The position numbers were made by a program, and so were the translations under genes. A stretch of 64,000 nucleotides of DNA from assembly GCA_944389885.1 (NCBI GenBank), contig CALXNZ010000002.1:62001-126000 (forward strand). Reading direction: 5' to 3'. Shown here piece after piece: positions 1 to 8,550 of the stretch; the first letter of the stretch is position 1, and every line of letters begins with the position of its first letter. Below the pieces are notes generated by a model. It worked only from the letters and a program-made list of their open reading frames with translations, made no database searches and was not told where the DNA came from. The stretch comes from an uncultured Opitutales bacterium. Its GTDB lineage: Bacteria > Verrucomicrobiota > Verrucomicrobiia > Opitutales > Intestinicryptomonadaceae.

Positions 1-690
1 TGACTTCGGATATTTAACAAAATAAGAGTCGAGACCGCCCTTCTTTCCGTGCTTAAAGCGCAAGCCCGGATAATTCCAGAGATCAGACTCAACCACCGCA
101 ACTTTCATGCCGTCTTTCTCGTATATCAGGGGAAGCGTAATGCTGTGGTGTTTTGCGGCTTCCGAAACCTTCATGCGGAGAAATTCGTGTTCAAACGAAT
201 CCATGTCAGAAGTCACCGCATGGGCTATAATTTTGTCGGACGAATCAAGGGGCAACAGGAGAGTTTCATCGTTCACTAAAAGTTCCCCGCCTCCGAATGA
301 TGTCGAAAAGCGGTAGGCGACGGCGTCATTATACGCGCGCAGCGTAAGCTTATAATTATTTTTAAAATCGAGAACGAGTTGGTTGTAAACTTCCGGCACG
401 GTTTTGCGGATACCCCACACCGGGGTGGACTTTGTATCGACAGAAGTTGCCGAAGAGCCTATTGCAGTAGCGCCGACTCCAAGTTTACCCTTGCTGGTAT
501 CCATTGATATCTCCGCCGAATCCAGCACGACTTTACCGTCCACGAGCACGGTCAGCTTTAGCTTATCTCCATCGCTGACTTTTGCCTCGATAGTTCCGTC
601 TGGAGATTTTATTTGATAAGTTTCCGCAAAGGCCTGCATGGAGAGCAGGCCCATTGAGGAAATCAGGATTGCCAATAATTTCTTTTTCAT
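1..690 (-). CDS. Glycoside hydrolase family 97 protein (alpha-glucosidase/alpha-galactosidase type), 3' end outside window
   Basis: The 230 visible residues are an N-terminal signal peptide (MKKKLLAILISSMGLLSMQA, cleavage near AFA) and most of the GH97 N-terminal beta-sandwich. The pattern YQIKSPDGTIEAKVSDGDKL, then VYNQLVLDFKNNYKLTLRAY and DAVAYRF, matches the start of SusB-like GH97 enzymes, which hydrolyse alpha-glucosides or alpha-galactosides in the periplasm. The catalytic barrel lies beyond the window edge, so retaining or inverting type cannot be told. The start is the ATG whose complement ends at 690, because a signal peptide follows directly. The gene is divergent from rpoN. The family assignment rests on remembered family patterns. 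Confidence 0.8.
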   Translation of the reverse strand, partial: MKKKLLAILISSMGLLSMQAFAETYQIKSPDGTIEAKVSDGDKLKLTVLVDGKVVLDSAEISMDTSKGKLGVGATAIGSSATSVDTKSTPVWGIRKTVPEVYNQLVLDFKNNYKLTLRAYNDAVAYRFSTSFGGGELLVNDETLLLPLDSSDKIIAHAVTSDMDSFEHEFLRMKVSEAAKHHSITLPLIYEKDGMKVAVVESDLWNYPGLRFKHGKKGGLDSYFVKYPKS

Positions 691-986
691 AATATGTAGG
701 CGGCAATGTTATTGGCAGATAATCTGCGGGTCAATCCAAAATTATCGAAGCACCTGGCGGCGCAAAGGTTAAGAGTCCTAACCATATAGGCTCTGCGGAG
801 ATAGGAGAGAAGAATTTTCGGGGTCAAAGCCGAAATATGCGAATATAATCTCAAGCATTGAATATAATTCCGACAACACAGCCGGAAGGAAAGGTAAAAG
901 CGCCGCTAAAAAAATTCTAAAAATTAAGAACAAACAATGGGAGTTAGAGCTTGAAAAGCCCGCTCAAAGTTTTTGTATGTTTTCTT
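691..986. other. Divergent intergenic region between the GH97 gene and rpoN
   Basis: This stretch must hold the promoters of both divergent genes. The only structure seen is a short hairpin (GGTTA...TAACC, 767-783). A reading frame runs into rpoN from a TTG at 951, but the rpoN homology needs only the ATG at 987. No RNA gene was recognised. Confidence 0.4.
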
Positions 987-2405
987 ATGCCCCAGGAAAT
1001 AAGACAGACTGTCAAGACGGAACAGGGCTTGGCCATAACGCCGCAGCTCAAACGCAGTCTGGACATTCTCCAAGCTCCCGCTCTCGAGGTGGAAAAGATT
1101 ATAGAGAATGAGATTCGGACAAATCCGCTTTTAGAGGAGGTCCCCAATGAGCCGAACCCTGCTCCCGAAATGCTTGGAGACGGTGGGGAGCATGAAGATT
1201 TTGAAAGTTCCGAAGAAAAAGTCCCGGCAATTCCAAAACGCGAGAGGCGCGAAGGGATAAGCTATAGCGGTTCCTCACTTGACTCGGACGCCCAAGAAAA
1301 GCGCGATTTTTTCATAAGCTCCATACCTGACAAAATTTCGCTGCATGAATATTTGCTAAATGAGGCCGCCATAGACGCGCCGACTCCCGGTTCGCAAGCC
1401 GCATTCAAGGAATTGGCGGGATTTCTGGACGAGAGGGGATTCCTGCCCGGCGACGCCGCAGAACTTGTCCGAGGCAAGGGATTTTCAGAATCGGACGTGA
1501 ATGCGGCCCTCGAACTTCTCAAGAATTGCGAGCCCGCGGGAATAGGAGCCAGAGACATGCGCGAGGCTTTAATGCTGCAGCTCGAGAGAAAAGGCATGGG
1601 GAACTCCCTTGCGTACAGGATTCTTGAAAATCATTTTCCGCTTTTATTAAAGCGCAAAGTCGAGGAAATCGCAAAGTCTGAAAACTGCAAAGCCGATAAA
1701 GTCGAGAAGGCCATATCCGACATATCCAAGCTTAACACGTCGCCCGCGTACGGGTTTAAGCCTGAGGAATCTGAAGCCATACTGCCGGACCTTGTATTTT
1801 TCAAAGACGACAACGGCGAATTTGACGCGACCCTATACGAGGACTATATTCCCAAACTCCGCATAAACCCCGAATACAGGCAAATGGCCGCCAACGGCAA
1901 TCTCGACGAAGAAACCGAGGAATATATACGCCAAAAGATACGCGACGCGAAGTCTGTCATGGACGCATTAAAACAAAGGCAGGCGACTCTCCTGAAGATA
2001 GGCCTGGCAATATTGTCTAAACAGCTCGATTTCTTTGCGAAAGGGCCCTCTGCCCTAAAACCTATGACAATGCAAGACGTGGCCGACGTTGTGGAATTGC
2101 ACCCCACGACCGTCGGGCGGGCCATCTCCGGCAAATACGCCGACACTCCGTTCGGCATAGTGGCCTTAAAATCCTTTTTTAGCGGCGGATATGAGACCGA
2201 TAAAGGGCAGGAAGTAGCCAGCGGCTCCGTAAAGGAAAAAATAAGGCAGATAATAGACGCTGAATCCCCCCATAGCCCATTGAGCGACGCTAAAGTCGCG
2301 GAAATGCTTTCGCGCGACGGATTAAATGTGGCGCGGCGAACGGTCGCCAAATATAGGGACGAGCTCGGTATAGCCCCAAAAGCTCTTAGAAAACGCTTCA
2401 AATGA
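987..2405 (+). CDS. rpoN: RNA polymerase sigma-54 factor
   Basis: This is sigma-54, which directs RNA polymerase to -24/-12 promoters and needs an AAA+ enhancer-binding activator to open them. The N-terminal Gln/Leu-rich region I is present (LAITPQLKRSLDILQAPALE), followed by an acidic linker, the core-binding domain and the C-terminal DNA-binding domain. The RpoN box appears near the C-terminus as ARRTVAKYRDELGI, close to the consensus ARRTVAKYRE. The length of 472 residues is normal. I chose the ATG at 987 over an upstream TTG because region I starts immediately after it. The stop overlaps the ATG of the next gene (ATGA), so rpoN, tsaB and the alr homologue probably form one transcript. No enhancer-binding activator lies in the window. 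Confidence 0.95.
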   Translation: MPQEIRQTVKTEQGLAITPQLKRSLDILQAPALEVEKIIENEIRTNPLLEEVPNEPNPAPEMLGDGGEHEDFESSEEKVPAIPKRERREGISYSGSSLDSDAQEKRDFFISSIPDKISLHEYLLNEAAIDAPTPGSQAAFKELAGFLDERGFLPGDAAELVRGKGFSESDVNAALELLKNCEPAGIGARDMREALMLQLERKGMGNSLAYRILENHFPLLLKRKVEEIAKSENCKADKVEKAISDISKLNTSPAYGFKPEESEAILPDLVFFKDDNGEFDATLYEDYIPKLRINPEYRQMAANGNLDEETEEYIRQKIRDAKSVMDALKQRQATLLKIGLAILSKQLDFFAKGPSALKPMTMQDVADVVELHPTTVGRAISGKYADTPFGIVALKSFFSGGYETDKGQEVASGSVKEKIRQIIDAESPHSPLSDAKVAEMLSRDGLNVARRTVAKYRDELGIAPKALRKRFK

Positions 2406-3052
2406 ACACGTTCACATGCAATAGAATTCTGTTGAGCGATCCGTGCGGGACAAGAGTGCGCATGGCAATAGCCGAGCGCGGGGAAGTTGTCGAGGAAATC
2501 CTAACCGGCGAACCCGCGATGGAAAGTTTTGCGGAATCGGCATCTCAAATATGCTCCCGCTGCGGAATTCGGATAACCGATATAGAATCATTCGGAATTG
2601 CGCAGGGGCCCGGCTCCATGCTGGGAGTGCGCATAGCAAGCGCATACTTGTCAACAATAGCAAAAAGTTTTGATAGGGACATTTTTGTTTGGGACTGCCT
2701 TGAAACCTCTATTTACGCGCTTGCGGAAAAATATTCCCTCTTAGATTTGGAATGCGCGGCGCCATCGCGCAAGGGATTTTTGAATTTGGCAGTTTTGCGC
2801 GGTGGAAGGCTTGTATCGGAAGAGGAAATAGAAATCGAAAAAGCGGAGGAACTTTTTAGCCCGCATACGTTTGCGCTCAAGCAACGCCCCTGCCCTATTC
2901 TTGAAAAACTGCCGGCGGCGGATATATCGCTTGCGGAAACTCTAAAAGTTATAAAAATAAAGGATATAGCCCTGAAAAGCGAACTTCCGCCAGACGCGAA
3001 ATCGCTTTCCAAACGCGAATATGTGAAATGGAAGGATCAAGCACACATTTAA
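2402..3052 (+). CDS. tsaB: TsaB-like protein, tRNA t6A37 biosynthesis
   Basis: This matches TsaB (YeaZ), the non-catalytic partner of TsaD in making N6-threonylcarbamoyladenosine at position 37 of ANN-decoding tRNAs. The diagnostic segment is GIAQGPGSMLGVRIA, the counterpart of the usual GPGSFTGVRIG, about residues 60-75. The N-terminal phosphate-binding strand of the ASKHA fold (ILLSDPCGTRVRMAIAERG) is also recognisable. The length of 216 residues fits the family. Translational coupling is suggested at both ends: its ATG overlaps the rpoN stop and its 3' end overlaps the next gene by 25 bases. tsaC, tsaD and tsaE are not in the window. Confidence 0.85.
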   Translation: MNTFTCNRILLSDPCGTRVRMAIAERGEVVEEILTGEPAMESFAESASQICSRCGIRITDIESFGIAQGPGSMLGVRIASAYLSTIAKSFDRDIFVWDCLETSIYALAEKYSLLDLECAAPSRKGFLNLAVLRGGRLVSEEEIEIEKAEELFSPHTFALKQRPCPILEKLPAADISLAETLKVIKIKDIALKSELPPDAKSLSKREYVKWKDQAHI

Positions 3053-4158
3053 GGTGTTCCGTACGCATAGACTTATGCGCCCTGGAGCGCAATCTCGGCA
3101 AATTGAGAAGTTTTCTACCCGATACAAAGGCTTTCATGGGGCTGGTTTCTGCAGACGCATTCGGGTGCGGAGTGGAGGCGGCCGTCGTGCGCCTGATGCT
3201 GAGCGGGGCCGACGCATTTGCCGTCACAAATTCCGACGAGGGGAAATGCGTGAGAGAAGTCGGAGAAGGCTGGCCAGTGATAGTGATGAGTTCGACTCTC
3301 CCTGGAGAGGAACGCATATATTTTGAACAAAAGCTGACACCCGTACTCGTAAGCGAAGAAGAAATCGCGCGATTTGAAGAGTGCGCAATGAATATGAATC
3401 GGAATCTGCCCGTACATATGCGACTCCCCGTAAAAGGAACGGCTATCCCGTCGCCGGAAGAAGCAAAAGCAATGCTCGTAAGGCTCGAAAAATCTGAACG
3501 TCTGCGCCTTGAGGCTTTTTGCCTTCCGGGAACGGGAACGGGAGCCCCGACAGAAGGCACCATACCGGACGCGGGATTTCTGGAATTCGCCGCCTCGAGA
3601 GTAGGAAATCTCAATCTGAAACCTTACATACACCACAGCGACGTTGTAAATCTGGCAGGATTGCCTCCGGAATTTGGGCGATGCCTCAGAATAGGGCTTG
3701 TCTTATTTGGAGCAAAGCCATCGCAAAATTCTATACTGAAAGGATTTGAGCCGGAACAGGTTCTGACATTCAGAAGCTCTGTAAGCCAAATAAAAACCCT
3801 TCCGAAGGGGGCGACAGTCGGATACTCACGCAAATACACCATGCCGAAAGAATCGAAGGTGGCGCTTATATCCGCCGGATACGGCGACGGTCTCGCCCGC
3901 GGAGCCGGGGGGAAAGCCCATGTATTAATACGCGGCAAGCGCGCTCCCATAATAGGAATCGTATCAATGGATCAGGCCTCAATAGACGTGGGAAATTTCG
4001 ACGAAATAGAGGTTGGAGACGAAGCCATAATAATAGGCGAATCCGAAGGTGAAAAAATATCAGTAGAAGATTACTGCAATGCCTTATCAATAACTCCGGC
4101 TCAAGCCCTAACGTCGATAACTAAACGAGTCGCGAGATTCTATAAGACGCTCTATTAA
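3028..4158 (+). CDS. Alanine racemase homologue lacking the PLP lysine
   Basis: The 376-residue protein has the two-domain layout of alanine racemase: an N-terminal PLP barrel starting RIDLCALERNL and a C-terminal beta domain. The C-terminal half is well kept, with VGYSRKY (the second catalytic base, Tyr266), GYGDGLAR and MDQASIDV. In the N-terminal half, the family motif VVKANAYGHG reads GLVSADAFGCG, so the lysine that forms the Schiff base with PLP is Ser41 (codon TCT at 3148-3150). The usual KVDTGMxRxG motif is also degenerate (RLPVKGTAI). A D-alanine-forming racemase should not work without that lysine, so this is probably a pseudoenzyme or has a new role. A true alr elsewhere in the genome is expected. 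The start at 3028 lies within tsaB and puts 11 residues before the first family strand. Confidence 0.8.
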   Translation: MEGSSTHLRCSVRIDLCALERNLGKLRSFLPDTKAFMGLVSADAFGCGVEAAVVRLMLSGADAFAVTNSDEGKCVREVGEGWPVIVMSSTLPGEERIYFEQKLTPVLVSEEEIARFEECAMNMNRNLPVHMRLPVKGTAIPSPEEAKAMLVRLEKSERLRLEAFCLPGTGTGAPTEGTIPDAGFLEFAASRVGNLNLKPYIHHSDVVNLAGLPPEFGRCLRIGLVLFGAKPSQNSILKGFEPEQVLTFRSSVSQIKTLPKGATVGYSRKYTMPKESKVALISAGYGDGLARGAGGKAHVLIRGKRAPIIGIVSMDQASIDVGNFDEIEVGDEAIIIGESEGEKISVEDYCNALSITPAQALTSITKRVARFYKTLY

Positions 4159-4232
4159 CGGTTTAACTATTTAATTAATATATGGGGTTAAACACTTGAC
4201 TTTTACCTAATATGCACTTAGGAATATTAATC

Positions 4233-6008
4233 ATGAAACCCATTCATTTTCTAAAAAAATATTCACTTTTCATTCTCGGTTGTGCTTTACTATTTACACT
4301 TCCGGTTAAAACACACGCCCTTACGTTTCTAAAAACAAATTCCGGAGACTTGCGCTGGAGCGCAAATTACAATTGGCGCGTAATAGGCGACACCGAACCG
4401 TACGAAGCTCCCGAAACCCCTCCTAACGACAATTCCTGCAGAGTGGAAAACGAATACAACGCCTTCAGCGTTCTCGTTGACGGAGAATATACCGTAGGCA
4501 AGATGTCGTCAAACTACGATACTGGATACGCGGATCAAACTGGTACATTTACTTGGGATTTAAACTATTCCGACGGAGCCTCCATAACGCACGGGACGAT
4601 TAACATAGACGCCGCCAATTATTCCGGATACGGCATAAGTATGGCGCTTGGAGGCAACAGCCAGCCATTCATGTACTCTCAGGGCATAGTATATTCTGGC
4701 GGAGTAATAAACTACACCAACAGTTCCGATCCGGACGCGATAGTCTGGGTGCAAGTTGCCGGGAGATCCCAAAACGCCGAAGACGCGAAGATACACCATA
4801 CCAAATCTATAACATTCGATGCCCAGAATACGCTCAATATAAGCAATTATGTGTACTTCAAATACGATACCGAAGCCGGAGAATATAATACCGGAATTCT
4901 AAACATGTTCGGAACAGTCAATGTCCTGAAAGAAGAGAACGACGCCATATCATACAAGGACGTACTAATAGGCGCCTACTCCGCAACCGACTACCAAAAC
5001 ACAATATTTAATATAGGCGACCCTTCAAGATCCGCCGCAGAAAATACTACAGCAATATTCACTTGCGGTTCCTTTAAGCAAGAAGCAGCAACCGCCGTAA
5101 ACATAAACGGCGTGTTGAATGTCTATGGTTCATATCAGACAATTGCCAACAGCACCGGCAAGGCGGGTAGAACCAGTCTATATGTTGCAGAAGGCGCCCA
5201 ACTCAACATAAAATCCGGAGACACCAGCGTAAGAAACTCCTTTAACATATCCGGGACCGATGCTGTGATAGCCGGAACTGTGAATATAGACCACGGCACC
5301 GTAAAAGGCGAAATTACCAGCTCCGGAGATTATATTGGCGGGGGTTCCGTTCTCACAATCAAGAACGGAGGTTCAATTACACAGACCTCTTCAACAGGTT
5401 TGGCACTTGAATTTGTCGTAGGAGTTAATGCTACTCTAATAGTCGAAAAGGGAGGATATTTATATTCAAGGAACCAAGTTCGCTTCGGAGGCGACAATTC
5501 AAGAATAGTTTTATACCAAGAAAACGCCCTGACATCTGCTGAAGGCGTGTGGAAGGTCATAAGCAATTCCGCTGCGAATAAAGACGTATATTTGGAGTTG
5601 CATGCTAATCAGGATCTGCTGTACTTTTCATGGTGGGTGACATCCGAAACCGATACCAGAACTTTCCATGTAGATATAGGCGATGAAGTGACCCTGATCT
5701 CAATGGAATATCTCACCGAAAGCAACGGATCCGAAGGATTAAATACAGATTACAGATTTATATCGTTCACAAATTTCCGCAATAATATCATCAAAGTAGA
5801 TAACGTAAATCCATACGAGCTCGAAAGGCTCGACCAGATTTCCGCCGAAGGCTATGAAGACTTCCGATTTGACTTTGTAAACGGAGTGGACGGAACGAAT
5901 GGCTATTACTTAAACGCTACCAAGATAATCCCCGAACCCTCCACTTGCGCAATTCTAATTTCATTGTTTGCCTTATCTTTTGCCTTAAGGAGACGCAATA
6001 GGAGATAG
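4233..6008 (+). CDS. PEP-CTERM exported protein, paralogue 1
   Basis: This is a surface or exopolymer-associated protein of unknown function with exosortase sorting signals. A signal peptide (MKPIHFLKKYSLFILGCALL, cleavage near KTHA) is followed by a beta-rich, Asn/Gly/Thr-rich passenger of about 540 residues. The end is VIPEPSTCAILISLFALSFA plus an Arg-rich tail, a textbook PEP-CTERM signal. An exosortase (EpsH/XrtA-type) is expected to cleave it in the inner membrane, but none is in the window. The start at 4233 has AGGA 9 bases upstream; an ATG at 4212 would place residues before the signal peptide. It shares long colinear segments with the gene at 6736-8502, especially the last 130 residues (NPYELERLDQISAEGYEDFR), so the two arose by duplication. 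Confidence 0.85.
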   Translation: MKPIHFLKKYSLFILGCALLFTLPVKTHALTFLKTNSGDLRWSANYNWRVIGDTEPYEAPETPPNDNSCRVENEYNAFSVLVDGEYTVGKMSSNYDTGYADQTGTFTWDLNYSDGASITHGTINIDAANYSGYGISMALGGNSQPFMYSQGIVYSGGVINYTNSSDPDAIVWVQVAGRSQNAEDAKIHHTKSITFDAQNTLNISNYVYFKYDTEAGEYNTGILNMFGTVNVLKEENDAISYKDVLIGAYSATDYQNTIFNIGDPSRSAAENTTAIFTCGSFKQEAATAVNINGVLNVYGSYQTIANSTGKAGRTSLYVAEGAQLNIKSGDTSVRNSFNISGTDAVIAGTVNIDHGTVKGEITSSGDYIGGGSVLTIKNGGSITQTSSTGLALEFVVGVNATLIVEKGGYLYSRNQVRFGGDNSRIVLYQENALTSAEGVWKVISNSAANKDVYLELHANQDLLYFSWWVTSETDTRTFHVDIGDEVTLISMEYLTESNGSEGLNTDYRFISFTNFRNNIIKVDNVNPYELERLDQISAEGYEDFRFDFVNGVDGTNGYYLNATKIIPEPSTCAILISLFALSFALRRRNRR

Positions 6009-6011
6009 CCT

Positions 6012-6077
6012 ATGAAAAAGGGAATAGTCGCCGGGTTATTATCAATCATATCGTTCGCCGCAGGAAGTATGGCATAA
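6012..6077 (+). pseudogene. Possible truncated exported-protein gene (signal peptide only)
   Basis: Three bases after the first PEP-CTERM gene, an ATG with GGAG 7 bases upstream opens a 21-codon frame that reads as a complete signal peptide: MKKGIVAGLLSIISF followed by AAGSMA and a stop. The sequence then becomes IS30-type transposase in another frame. The simplest reading is that a third exported-protein gene lost everything beyond its leader when the transposase fragment arrived. The last few leader codons overlap the first recognisable transposase residues, so the exact junction is uncertain and part of the leader may be coincidental. Confidence 0.4.
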
Positions 6078-6607
6078 AAGATTATAGGGGACAAATTCGT
6101 AACAGAGTGAGCATAGAAAGCAGACCCGAGATAGTGGCGGAAAGATCTAGATTTGGAGATTGGGAAGGAGATTTGATAATGGGTAAAAATCACAAGGGTG
6201 CGATACTGACGCTGGTAGAGCGGCGAAGCAAGTATCTATGTGCAACTTACTTGTCGGGGAAGGATGCGAAAGCTACGAAAAATGGCGTAATAAAGTTGTT
6301 GCGCGGAATGAATGTGAAAACGATAACCTTTGATAACGGCAAGGAGTTTGCTTATCACGAAGATATGAGTAAAAGATTAAGGAGTGAAATATACTTTGCA
6401 CACCCATACACTTCTTACGAAAGAGGTCTTAATGAATACACAAATAGATTGTTGAGACAGTACTTTCCGAAGGGAATGGATTTGCGAAAAGCGACAGAAA
6501 GGGAACTAAAATTTGCGTTGAACGAGATCAACTCTCGACCGCGAAAGAGTTTAAATTGGAAGAGTCCAAGCGATTATCTTCACGAACTAAAGTGCGCCGC
6601 CCCCTAG
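6053..6607 (+). pseudogene. IS30-family transposase, 5'-truncated
   Basis: The frame gives the DDE catalytic half of an IS30-type transposase. RRRKYGIKDYRGQIRNRVSI and ESRPEIV match the linker that precedes the catalytic core. The triad is visible as Asp in GDWEGDLIMG, Asp in TFDNGKEFAYH and Glu in YERGLNEYTNRLLRQYFPKG. A full IS30 transposase has 320-380 residues with an N-terminal helix-turn-helix; here only about 185 residues remain and the DNA-binding half is missing. The frame is closed by a stop at 5999-6001, inside the preceding PEP-CTERM gene. A GTG at 6107 could start a shorter product. No pair of terminal inverted repeats was found. It is a non-autonomous remnant lying between two PEP-CTERM paralogues. 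Confidence 0.75.
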
Positions 6608-6612
6608 GGGGC
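6599..6612. repeat. 14-bp perfect GC palindrome at the IS30 remnant's 3' end
   Basis: GCCCCCTAGGGGGC is its own reverse complement and overlaps the transposase stop codon (TAG at 6605-6607). It stands out in an AT-rich setting. It may be part of the IS end, an insertion target, or a short hairpin stopping transcription into the next gene. Confidence 0.5.
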
Positions 6613-6735
6613 AATTAGTAAATGAATCAATAACTTTAATCTTTACAAACAATCAACAATATCTAAAAACATCTACCGTCAGTTATGCACTGGCGTTTTG
6701 AAAAAAGGAAACAAAATCTTTTAAGATACATCACA

Positions 6736-8502
6736 ATGAAAGCCCCAATTAACATACTCATACTAATATCAACATTTTCGATTTGTTATAGCGCCAATGC
6801 GCTGACTACGATAAAGACAAACAATGTCAGTGGCGGAATGTGGAGCGTCAACACGAACTGGCATATCGGAAATACTTCCGAAATCCCCGAAACTGCACCG
6901 AACAGCAATACGCTGGAAGTACAGAACGAATACAGCGCAACCAGTATGGTGGTTGACGGAGAATTCACGGTAGGCCGCATAGGGGCAAACTCTGATACGG
7001 GGCACTCTAACAATACCGGGAAATTCGTATGGGATCTCAATCCGACGGCTCCCGATGCAGACGCAGGCGTAATAAACATAGATTCTGCAACCCTTACAAA
7101 TACAGAAAATTCGGCTATAGATTTTGGGTTCCTCGGACAAAGTAAACCGGAAATATATTCGCAAAATATCACATTTTCCGGAGGTACTATAAATGTATTC
7201 GATAGCCTTGATTCCTCAAAATCAAGCGTTATAAATATAAATGGATCGTCCACAGCAGCCGAGGAAGAAGGTATAAGCTATGTGAAATCGATTACATTCG
7301 ACCTCGATAATACGCTAAATATAAGGAACAATACAACTTTTAAAGCTTCGGGTGGGGCAAACCAATACAAATCGCAAGTATTCAACCTGTTTGGCACGGT
7401 TAACGTATTTGATACCGTAGATAATGAAGTGGTCTATAAAAATGCCGGGCTCTATGCGGCAAGCCAATCGGCGGCTTACACCGGCGTAATTATGAATATA
7501 GGCGACACTTCAAAACCGGCAAATGAAAACGTAACCGCAATTTTTACATCGGGCAATTTTACTATGGGTGCAACTTCCGTATTAAACATTAACGGCACAA
7601 TGAATGTTCACGGGAAATTCACTATGAATGACGGTTCTGAAACGGCCGCCCGCACCCAGCTCAATATAGCCAAAGGTGCGTCATTAACAACACAGTCGGG
7701 CGCCCCCGACGTGAATAACAACTTTGTTTTAGGTTCCTATAGTGATACTATAATTGAAGGGTCCCTCCTTGTAAATAACAACGCCACAAAAACAACTTCG
7801 CTGACCGACACTGAAAACTCTTTGAATCAATGGGCAACTCTTACGATAAAAAAAGGCGGCAATGCGCAGTTTATTTCCGACACCGAATTGTCCGTATATC
7901 TTATGTTGAGAAATAATTCTACGTTAACCGTAGAAGAGGGAGCTTCGTTAACCGTGCGCAGCCAGTTGAGATTCGCAGGCAGCGACGCCCGCGTAAAAAT
8001 TTACGAGGCAAACGGAATAAAATCCCAAGAATATGGCAACAGATGGAAGCCCGTCATAGTGACATCTGGTGTAAAGGACGTATATATAGACCTCTACGCA
8101 AATCAAGATTGGGTATATTTATCGTGGTGGGGTGCGAACACTGAGGAATTGACTTCTACTTTCCACATATATCTTGGAGATGACGTTTCCATGATAACCC
8201 TCGATACTCTCACTGAATCGAATGGTGTGAACGGACTCAATAACGACTATCGCTTCATAATTTTAGACAATTTCCGAAACAATACAATAAAAGTCTCAAA
8301 ACTGAATCCATACGAGGCCGACTATATGGACCAAATATCGGCAGAAGGATACGAGGACTTCCGCTTCGATTTTGTAAACGGAGTTGACGGAACTGACGGG
8401 TACTGGCTAAACGCCACGCAAGTGATTCCCGAACCTGCCACATGCGTTATTTTGTGCGGATTGGCGGCTCTGGGATTCGCGGTGTTCTTCCGCAGAAAAT
8501 AA
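6736..8502 (+). CDS. PEP-CTERM exported protein, paralogue 2
   Basis: This is a second full-length PEP-CTERM protein of 588 residues, colinear with the one at 4233-6008. The signal peptide is MKAPINILILISTFSICYSA with cleavage near ANA. The passenger begins with a TTIKTNNVSGGMWSVNTNWH pattern equivalent to LTFLKTNSGDLRWSANYNW in paralogue 1, a WxxNxNW motif common at the start of autotransporter-like beta-helical passengers. The shared C-terminal module (NPYEADYMDQISAEGYEDFR, then FDFVNGVDGTDGYWLNAT) precedes VIPEPATCVILCGLAALGFA and the basic tail FFRRK. The ATG at 6736 is chosen because it opens the signal peptide; an ATG at 6685 would add 17 basic residues. A strong terminator follows. The function is unknown; matrix or surface association is inferred from the sorting signal. 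Confidence 0.85.
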   Translation: MKAPINILILISTFSICYSANALTTIKTNNVSGGMWSVNTNWHIGNTSEIPETAPNSNTLEVQNEYSATSMVVDGEFTVGRIGANSDTGHSNNTGKFVWDLNPTAPDADAGVINIDSATLTNTENSAIDFGFLGQSKPEIYSQNITFSGGTINVFDSLDSSKSSVININGSSTAAEEEGISYVKSITFDLDNTLNIRNNTTFKASGGANQYKSQVFNLFGTVNVFDTVDNEVVYKNAGLYAASQSAAYTGVIMNIGDTSKPANENVTAIFTSGNFTMGATSVLNINGTMNVHGKFTMNDGSETAARTQLNIAKGASLTTQSGAPDVNNNFVLGSYSDTIIEGSLLVNNNATKTTSLTDTENSLNQWATLTIKKGGNAQFISDTELSVYLMLRNNSTLTVEEGASLTVRSQLRFAGSDARVKIYEANGIKSQEYGNRWKPVIVTSGVKDVYIDLYANQDWVYLSWWGANTEELTSTFHIYLGDDVSMITLDTLTESNGVNGLNNDYRFIILDNFRNNTIKVSKLNPYEADYMDQISAEGYEDFRFDFVNGVDGTDGYWLNATQVIPEPATCVILCGLAALGFAVFFRRK

Positions 8503-8520
8503 AAACCAAAAATTGCGAAA

Positions 8521-8549
8521 GACGTCCGAATCAAGCCGGACGTTTTTTT
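8521..8549 (+). terminator. Rho-independent terminator of PEP-CTERM paralogue 2
   Basis: The stem ACGTCCG (8522-8528) pairs with CGGACGT (8537-8543) across an 8-base loop, followed by a run of seven T. It lies 19 bases after the stop codon at 8502. Confidence 0.85.
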
Positions 8550-8550
8550 G

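Noticed and set aside
4160-4195. Hairpin GTTTAAC/GTTAAAC after the alanine racemase homologue
   Set aside because: The 7-bp stem is AT-rich with a long loop and no T-run, so it is a poor terminator candidate.
4180-4201. Possible sigma-54 promoter before the first PEP-CTERM gene (TGGGG...TTGAC)
   Set aside because: The spacing between the GG and the GC elements does not fit a -24/-12 promoter, and TTGAC lacks the GC. The nearby rpoN gene made the idea attractive, but the sequence does not support it.
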